Positions 6,623 through 11,708 of a DNA stretch of 11,708 bases are shown in pieces. Below the pieces are notes generated by a model. It was not told the DNA's origin, searched no databases, and saw only the letters and a list, made by a program, of their open reading frames with translations. This stretch comes from JAUVAV01 sp965371665. Its GTDB lineage: Bacteria > Oederibacteriota > JAAXVQ01 > JAUVAV01. The stretch spans positions 1-11,708 of the forward strand of contig CBDUZI010000094.1 of assembly GCA_965371665.1 (NCBI GenBank), in the 5' to 3' direction. The position numbers and the translations under genes were made by a program. Each line of letters begins with the position of its first letter. Within the stretch, counting starts at the first letter, position 1.

Positions 6623-9600
6623 CGGATCACCACCACCTTTTTAGTTTCCTGGTAATCGCCGATCTTAAAGACCGCCAGATAAACCCCGCTGCCCACGGTT
6701 TGGCCGCGTTGTCCCGGCTCGCCGTTATCACCATACCATTCCACTGTATGCTTTCCTACTCCGGGCCGGCCTTCATATAATATCGCCACCAGCTCCCCGG
6801 CAAGGTTGTAGATTTTTATGCTGAGATCCACATCCTCCCGGATAAAATACTCAAAGGTAGTGCAGTCATTTTGAGCAAGTCGCAAAGGATTGGGATAATT
6901 CTGTCGCAAGGAATTGAAAGGTTCCAGTATTTCCCAACTGGCGGTCACCTGCGCGCCATTGGCGGACATGGCCCCGGTTTCCGCATCTCCGGAAACCGTC
7001 CCGTCAATCACCACGTTTCCCAGAGGCGCGTCCTTGTTTATTGCAATTATAAATTTCAGTTCAAAGGAGGATTCCGGCGCTACGGTGGAAGGATTATCAG
7101 CCGCCGGCAAAGCTACAAAACCCTGCTGTGATCCGTTGAAATTCAGACCCGAGGCAGTAAGGGTCACATGCATCAGGCTGGTATTTCTGGCATACATACT
7201 CACTTCCAGCCCAGCCTGGCCCTGGTAGACCTGGGTGTCAGGACTGCTGATACGGTCCAGGTTCAGAGCACCCTGAAGCACATTAATAGTATTGGAATCA
7301 GCGGAATTCGCGGTTACGGTATTGCCGGAATTGGAATCCCAGCCCTGGGCACTGCCGTTGAATACCAAGGTACCAACCTGCTCACCGGCCGCGCAAGTCC
7401 AGGTAAATACCTGGTTCTGGCTGCCGGGAATATCCGCACCGGAAGGCGACGGGCCGCTGGTAATCGAGACGCCGGCCGGCGTACCACCGCTGGTCCATAC
7501 TAAGGAAGAAGGGGTGACATTTTGAGCCGCAGCTTCCCCGGTATTATTGACTGTCATGCTCAGAGTAAAATCGCACAGGCGTTCGACATTATCCGGCCCG
7601 GATATATTGCAGGTAAGCGCGGCCGGGGTCTGTACTATGACCGTATTGGAATCCGTGGCCGTGGAGGTCATGGGCAGCATACTGAAAGAATCAATTCCAA
7701 AGGCCTGGCCGTTAAAAAACACATTGCCGGGAGCCGAGGCAATATAAGTCCACTCGAAATTTTCACTCGTCCCGCCAGCGATGACATAATGAACGCCAGG
7801 CGTAGGCCCTGCGGAATACGTGGCCCCGCCGGCCACATTCAAGGCCGAAGGCGTTACGGTCAAAGCTGTCGGGCTACCATTGTTGAATACCGGCATGGCC
7901 ACAGTAATATTTTGTCCCACACTGACAGTCCCGGGTGAGGCCGTAATGGAAGATACAATCCCGGCCGTTGGGACGGATAACGTCAATATCGCATCCGGAT
8001 TAGCGCCCGCCGTTGGCTCAGTAATCCATATCTGATCACCTTCACCTTCCGACCCGGCGCTGACAGTGACACAAGCGGGTTCTGTTGCTGTTTGTTGTGA
8101 ATAAGGGGGCAACAGTGCAAATGTCCGGCCGTTCGGTGTCCGGTCTGTACCGGTAAAAGTTGTATTTGACAACAGTGCCATAACATTCTCCGGCACATTG
8201 ACAAACGCGCATCTTGCCATACGATCTATAACACCATACCAAGTTATTGCGCGAGTCGATGTCCTAATATTAAGCGCTACTGCACTTTTCACGGTTACAG
8301 TATTAGCCACCCCTTCAGCAGACATATAAATGTCATTGCCATCAGCCCCTCCCTGTTGAACCGAAATAGCCACACCCGCGTCATCTGTGGCAGTATCTGT
8401 TACTGACATGGCCGTGCTGACCGGTGCCTGAAAATGAATATTAATACCGCTTATTCCATTCCCGTTTTCATCAGTAACCACCACCCAAACAGTTGGATTG
8501 ATCCCACCAGTCGCAAAAGCTCTTAAATTGAGAGCTTCATCTTCCGGCAAGACAACACTTATATCCTCGGTTGCATAGTTACCACTTACCTGTACGCTTA
8601 CAATATCACCATTTCCGTTAGTACCCGGCGCAACATATGCATAGATGGGCAATGCATCTGCTTTCACACCTGAAATAGCAATATCACGATTATTCAAAGG
8701 TGTTTGATCCGGATTCTGTACCACATACTCTGTTGTAGGTACACTGTTAGTTAATATATTATAACAAGGATACCGAACCACTGCTGTGGTAAGCTTATGG
8801 TTTTCAGCAGCATACCAGCCAATCGCAGATGATTCAGCCAAAACACCGCCTACACCATAATTTGTCCTTATTTGAACATCAGGGTAACCGGCAGCAGATA
8901 CTGTTATAATATCCTGACTGGCACCGCCGCTTTCTGTTGAAGTAACAATCCCGTCAAATTTGGTAACCCAGGAAGGCCCTCCACTCATAGTCGCCGAAAC
9001 ATTGCTGGAACTAAATGAAATGGGCACTCCGCCTATTCCTACACCATCAGCATCAACAACCAAAGCGGTAACTGTCGGATCAACAGTGGTTGTGGCAAAT
9101 GCTTTTAAAAAACTGCTTTTAATCTCATTGATTGTAATAAAAGCATCCGAGCCAGGTGTACTGTGACCCATTCTACTGATCAATTGATCCCCAATACCAG
9201 CTGTTCCCTGCGCAATAACCCATTGGGCTAATGGATATATCGGTCTGTTGAAATCATGATTAACCGGATGATTAAAACTGAATATTTTATCATTATCAGT
9301 TTGATCTGCAACAATAGGATCATAATAACTACCATCTGTTGCATTAACTCCAACTTTAGTATCATTCGTAACAATAATTCCCCAAATAACAGACCTGGAC
9401 GCATCATACCAGGTAATGGCCTGCTCAAGTCCTACGCCGGCAGCATAATCCGATGTAGTTACTTCAACCGGCGGCAATCCAGGCGAAGATACTGTAATAA
9501 CATTACCCAACATTCCACTGCTATGATCTGAGATAACAAGACCTCCAAAGCCGGCAACCGTACTGCCAGGCGTCATTGATCCTGTTGCTGCATTAAACGT

Positions 9601-11529
9601 CACAGGAACATCTTTTATACCTTTGCCGTATTTATCAGTCACAACCGCATAAACTTTCGGATCAACACCGCCCGAAGCAAAAGCATAAAGAAAATAATCC
9701 GGATCAGACGTTGTGACAATTACAATATCATAATTAGCATAAGTATTATTTTCATCCAGCCGAATGATATCACCCTCGCCCACTGTTCCCATACCAAGAT
9801 AAGCTACACTAGGCATGGATGCAGTCTGATCGCTAAAGTACGATATAGAAATTCCATTACTAAGAATATTATTGTTTGATGTGATATCAACTAAATGGCG
9901 ATCATCAATATAAGTCCCTGGTGCAATCATCACCTGAGCAACCGAATCCACAAAAGCACAATATACCTTATGGGTTTCAGGATCATACCAGCCTATAGCC
10001 TTATCATAGGCTGACATAACTTGTGAATCGGATGTGAAGATAGTGGTGATTCCTAGTCCAGGTGAACTGACTGTTATTGTATTACCAATACTGGTTGCTC
10101 CAGACACAGCGGTTTTGGTCACACCGCCCCAGGATGTGGTTGCAGACGACCACGCCAATGCACCCGGACCTTCCATGGAAAATGTTATTGGTTCCCCTTT
10201 CAGGGCACTACCGGTATCATCAGTAACTACTGCCCACACCGTTGGATTCATCCCTCCGGCAGCAAATGCCATTAGATATTTAGATTCCTGGGCCGGGAAA
10301 ACAATAATAGCGTGATAATTCCCACTACGATAAATAGCGCTAGTATCGTTATTATAAAATCTCAGAACATCATTTTGCTCGGTTGAACCGTAAGTCATAA
10401 AACCCTCAGCCGGTTTCATAGATGTTTGCGGTTTAAATGCTGCTAGTTCCGGATCAATATAATTATTGTTGGCATCAAAAAGCGAATCAACAAACGCTAA
10501 AGCTGATGTTACCAATACATTATTCGACCGCGTTACTATTGCGGTATAAACTTTTCTATTCTTTTTCCCGAACCAAGTAAACAGCCGATCCGATGTTTGT
10601 CTGGCCTGGCTGGCTGCAGTTGTAATCACAACCGGCGAGGTTTCAGGCTGAGTGGGACAAGTCAGGGTAATAGTATCTCCCAGGGTTCCGACCTGTTGAT
10701 AAAAAAAGATCATTCCACTTTCATCTGTTAAGCCCGAAGCTGGTAACATAACCCCGCTAGATGCGCTGGCGGTAACGGTTACCCCGGCTTGGCCGATGCC
10801 ATCATAATTGGTTACAACAGCACATACGGTAGGACTATCAGCATCAACTGCATAAGCATTTAAAAATTTACCGGGTTGGGCTGAAGAAAAGTAAATATAA
10901 CCGTTATATCCGCTGACCACTGTCTCATCCACCCGAATATAATCACCAGAAGCATACGTTCCTTGAAATACTTCCATCTGCGCCGGTGTGGTTGTTGTTT
11001 GCTGGATATCATTGTAAAAATGCACCGTCAAATCACGGTAATTAGAACCTGTTTGATCACTTCTTGCAAAATCAAAATTTGAAGTTGTTGTAAGAACTCC
11101 AATTCCTGTTGTTACTACTACAGCGTTAATAATGTGTCTTGATTCGTCAAACCACACATTTACAGTATCCGTATTGAACCGGGGTATAGCATTTGCGGTT
11201 GTAATTGTATAAGGTGAACCGACTGTGACCTGAGTGCAGGTTGCTGTGATCTGATCGCCAAGATTGCCATCTGATTGTCTCACAGTAAATGTCCCATCGG
11301 CCAAAGTCATACCGGAAGTATAATCGAGGGATCCCGCAGTACAGGTTATGGTTATGGGAATACCTTGTACGCTGTTATTATTTTGATCCGTCACGATAAA
11401 AACCACAGTGGGATTAATCCCCGCTGTCGCATAGCCGGAAAGCAGATGTTCCGCGCCCGACGCCCCGGCACAATACACTACTCCTAAAATTGCCAAACCG
11501 TTAATCACCCCGCCAAATATTCGTTTCAT
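6619..11529 (-). CDS. Giant secreted multi-Ig surface protein with FlgD-Ig/type IX-like C-terminal sorting domain
   Basis: This 1636-aa protein has a signal peptide ending near Ala26. Six tandem modules follow, starting near residues 28, 221, 417, 613, 807 and 1001. Each opens with a Big_1-like Ig half (pattern AFATGGINPTVWAVVTDxxGxGIxGVPITF ... GNxITVSSPG). A second half follows, starting at W-Y/F-D/G (ITWYDxxxHKVxxAFV) and containing GTxGxGDxIR. Residues about 1194-1534 are three CARDB-like beta domains. Residues 1535-1636 form a typical C-terminal FlgD-Ig/sorting domain: QNYPNPLR, IKIYNLAGELV, GVGKHTVEWYGDNG, SGVYLAVFKIGDYQETKKVVVIR. The likely role is an adhesin or surface-fibre protein delivered by a type IX-like route. 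No enzyme motif is visible. AGGGGG lies 7 nt before the ATG. The gene heads the cluster. Base composition changes inside it: GC-rich below about 8.1 kb and AT-rich above. Architecture is confident; binding target unknown. Confidence 0.9.
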   Translation of the reverse strand: MKRIFGGVINGLAILGVVYCAGASGAEHLLSGYATAGINPTVVFIVTDQNNNSVQGIPITITCTAGSLDYTSGMTLADGTFTVRQSDGNLGDQITATCTQVTVGSPYTITTANAIPRFNTDTVNVWFDESRHIINAVVVTTGIGVLTTTSNFDFARSDQTGSNYRDLTVHFYNDIQQTTTTPAQMEVFQGTYASGDYIRVDETVVSGYNGYIYFSSAQPGKFLNAYAVDADSPTVCAVVTNYDGIGQAGVTVTASASSGVMLPASGLTDESGMIFFYQQVGTLGDTITLTCPTQPETSPVVITTAASQARQTSDRLFTWFGKKNRKVYTAIVTRSNNVLVTSALAFVDSLFDANNNYIDPELAAFKPQTSMKPAEGFMTYGSTEQNDVLRFYNNDTSAIYRSGNYHAIIVFPAQESKYLMAFAAGGMNPTVWAVVTDDTGSALKGEPITFSMEGPGALAWSSATTSWGGVTKTAVSGATSIGNTITVSSPGLGITTIFTSDSQVMSAYDKAIGWYDPETHKVYCAFVDSVAQVMIAPGTYIDDRHLVDITSNNNILSNGISISYFSDQTASMPSVAYLGMGTVGEGDIIRLDENNTYANYDIVIVTTSDPDYFLYAFASGGVDPKVYAVVTDKYGKGIKDVPVTFNAATGSMTPGSTVAGFGGLVISDHSSGMLGNVITVSSPGLPPVEVTTSDYAAGVGLEQAITWYDASRSVIWGIIVTNDTKVGVNATDGSYYDPIVADQTDNDKIFSFNHPVNHDFNRPIYPLAQWVIAQGTAGIGDQLISRMGHSTPGSDAFITINEIKSSFLKAFATTTVDPTVTALVVDADGVGIGGVPISFSSSNVSATMSGGPSWVTKFDGIVTSTESGGASQDIITVSAAGYPDVQIRTNYGVGGVLAESSAIGWYAAENHKLTTAVVRYPCYNILTNSVPTTEYVVQNPDQTPLNNRDIAISGVKADALPIYAYVAPGTNGNGDIVSVQVSGNYATEDISVVLPEDEALNLRAFATGGINPTVWVVVTDENGNGISGINIHFQAPVSTAMSVTDTATDDAGVAISVQQGGADGNDIYMSAEGVANTVTVKSAVALNIRTSTRAITWYGVIDRMARCAFVNVPENVMALLSNTTFTGTDRTPNGRTFALLPPYSQQTATEPACVTVSAGSEGEGDQIWITEPTAGANPDAILTLSVPTAGIVSSITASPGTVSVGQNITVAMPVFNNGSPTALTVTPSALNVAGGATYSAGPTPGVHYVIAGGTSENFEWTYIASAPGNVFFNGQAFGIDSFSMLPMTSTATDSNTVIVQTPAALTCNISGPDNVERLCDFTLSMTVNNTGEAAAQNVTPSSLVWTSGGTPAGVSITSGPSPSGADIPGSQNQVFTWTCAAGEQVGTLVFNGSAQGWDSNSGNTVTANSADSNTINVLQGALNLDRISSPDTQVYQGQAGLEVSMYARNTSLMHVTLTASGLNFNGSQQGFVALPAADNPSTVAPESSFELKFIIAINKDAPLGNVVIDGTVSGDAETGAMSANGAQVTASWEILEPFNSLRQNYPNPLRLAQNDCTTFEYFIREDVDLSIKIYNLAGELVAILYEGRPGVGKHTVEWYGDNGEPGQRGQTVGSGVYLAVFKIGDYQETKKVVVIR
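6925..7950 (-). repeat. Three CARDB-like beta domains in the C-terminal third
   Basis: These domains cover residues about 1194-1301, 1302-1419 and 1420-1534. They share a first strand with a conserved NNxG/NTG-type turn (VAMPVFNNGSP, LSMTVNNTGEA, VSMYARNTSLM). They also share a late GNVxFNGxAxGxDS-like strand (NVFFNGQAFGIDS, TLVFNGSAQGWDS, NVVIDGTVSGDAE). This is the layout of cell-adhesion-related CARDB or DUF11-type domains. They probably act as a stalk between the Big_1-like array and the sorting domain. Confidence 0.6.
7951..11448 (-). repeat. Six tandem coding modules of about 190-196 codons
   Basis: Approximate module spans in transcription order are 11448-10870, 10869-10282, 10281-9694, 9693-9112, 9111-8530 and 8529-7951. 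Anchors recurring in register are the PTVxAVVTD strand (GINPTVVFIVTD, DSPTVCAVVTN, GMNPTVWAVVTD, GVDPKVYAVVTD, TVDPTVTALVVD, GINPTVWVVVTD), the W-F/Y motif about 95-100 residues later, and the GxGDxI-like turn before the next module. Module 2 is the most divergent at the last anchor (EQNDVLRF). The copies differ a lot in sequence, so the duplications are old or the modules evolve fast. Long exact DNA repeats are not visible. Confidence 0.85.
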
Positions 11530-11536
11530 TCTTTTA

Positions 11537-11542
11537 CCCCCT
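11537..11542 (-). promoter_or_regulatory. Ribosome binding site of the giant protein gene
   Basis: AGGGGG (11542-11537) lies 7 nt before the ATG at 11529, in an AT-rich leader. This makes the start firm and fits the signal peptide beginning MKRI. Confidence 0.7.
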
Positions 11543-11568
11543 GTTTTTTATCGTTATAGCTTAAAAAA

Positions 11569-11595
11569 TTTATATGCCGGGCCAAACTGAAACAA
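11569..11595 (-). promoter_or_regulatory. Possible sigma-70-type promoter of the cluster
   Basis: On the minus strand, TATAAA (11574-11569) could be a -10. TTGTTT at 11595-11590 is a possible -35 with a short 15-nt spacer; a second TTGTTT at 11600-11595 gives 20 nt. Neither spacing is ideal. A start near 11561 would give a leader of roughly 30 nt. It is the best candidate upstream of the five-gene cluster but is weak. Confidence 0.3.
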
Positions 11596-11622
11596 AACAA
11601 CTTCAGCGTAATTTATTTTGTT

Positions 11623-11654
11623 TTGGCTACTTGGCTACTTGGCTACTTGGCTAC
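11623..11654. repeat. Exact 8-bp tandem repeat, four copies of TTGGCTAC
   Basis: Four perfect copies at 11623-11630, 11631-11638, 11639-11646 and 11647-11654 read GTAGCCAA on the strand of the gene cluster. The array lies about 95-125 bp upstream of the giant protein's ATG and about 50 bp upstream of the candidate -10. Short perfect arrays of this kind can change copy number by slippage. Here that would change promoter or operator spacing rather than a reading frame. A regulatory role is not shown. Confidence 0.85.
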
Positions 11655-11660
11655 TAGTGT

Positions 11661-11691
11661 AGTGTCTCCAACACTTCTTTACATTTGGAGA
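11661..11691. repeat. Overlapping short inverted repeats upstream of the cluster
   Basis: TCTCCAA (11665-11671) pairs with TTGGAGA (11685-11691) across a 13-nt loop. AGTGT (11661-11665) pairs with ACACT (11671-11675) across a 5-nt loop. The two stems share bases and cannot form together. They may be operator half-sites, the end of a mobile element running off the window, or chance. Confidence 0.35.
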
Positions 11692-11708
11692 TTTTAGCCA
11701 TAATGCTT

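Noticed and set aside
6619..7000. Reading the C-terminal domain as flagellar hook-capping FlgD
   Set aside because: Only the Ig-like segment common to C-terminal sorting domains is present, at the end of a secreted multi-Ig protein. No flagellar genes or FlgD N-terminal part are seen.
9256..9531. Plus-strand 91-codon open frame opposite the giant gene
   Set aside because: It is Ile/Asn-rich and low in complexity, which reflects the AT-rich antisense of the repeat modules. I see no ribosome site or known motif.
11455..11475. Possible lipoprotein cysteine (Cys20) in the giant protein's signal peptide
   Set aside because: The residue before the cysteine is tyrosine, which does not fit a lipobox. 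A normal signal peptidase I site near Ala26 fits better.
11623..11654. CRISPR-like array
   Set aside because: Units are 8 bp and directly adjacent with no spacers, so this is a simple tandem repeat.

Overview
The window looks like chromosomal DNA from an uncultured diderm (Gram-negative-type) bacterium. The pointers are a PorV/PorQ-family outer-membrane barrel, a giant signal-peptide protein with a FlgD-Ig/type IX-like C-terminal sorting domain, and REP-like palindromes in the left intergenic DNA. I cannot name a phylum from the sequence alone. PorV-like proteins together with such C-terminal domains occur in the FCB group and in several uncultured candidate lineages. No tRNA, rRNA, CRISPR array, transposase or phage gene is visible.

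Layout, left to right. Positions 1-239 hold no gene but contain a 190-bp MITE-like palindromic element bounded by 17-bp perfect inverted repeats. At 240-722 (minus) is a small YpsA/SLOG-type 'putative molybdenum carrier' protein with a GTG start. At 981-2525 (plus) is a membrane-anchored PAS histidine kinase without a receiver domain. Its stop codon lies one base from the stop of the convergent gene cluster.

The rest of the window (2527-11529, minus) is one tight cluster of five genes. In transcription order they are: a 1636-aa secreted multi-Ig protein; a 408-aa PorV-like barrel with an added TPR tail (ATGA overlap); a 504-aa TPR-membrane helix-HEAT protein (ATGA overlap); a 125-aa stand-alone receiver (TAATG overlap); and, after 24 bp, a 318-aa PflX-like radical SAM protein. 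The first four are probably translationally coupled.

Working model (inference). The giant protein is exported through the inner membrane by its signal peptide and handed to the PorV-like barrel through its C-terminal domain for surface display. The TPR-TM-HEAT protein links periplasm and cytoplasm. The receiver, possibly phosphorylated by the convergently encoded kinase, tunes the process. The role of the radical SAM enzyme is unexplained.

The giant protein is the most unusual item. It carries six tandem modules of about 190-196 residues. Each pairs a Big_1-like half with a second half that I do not recognise. Its coding DNA shifts sharply in base composition, from AT-rich over the modules to GC-rich over the C-terminal third. 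An exact 8-bp tandem repeat (four copies) lies upstream of the cluster.
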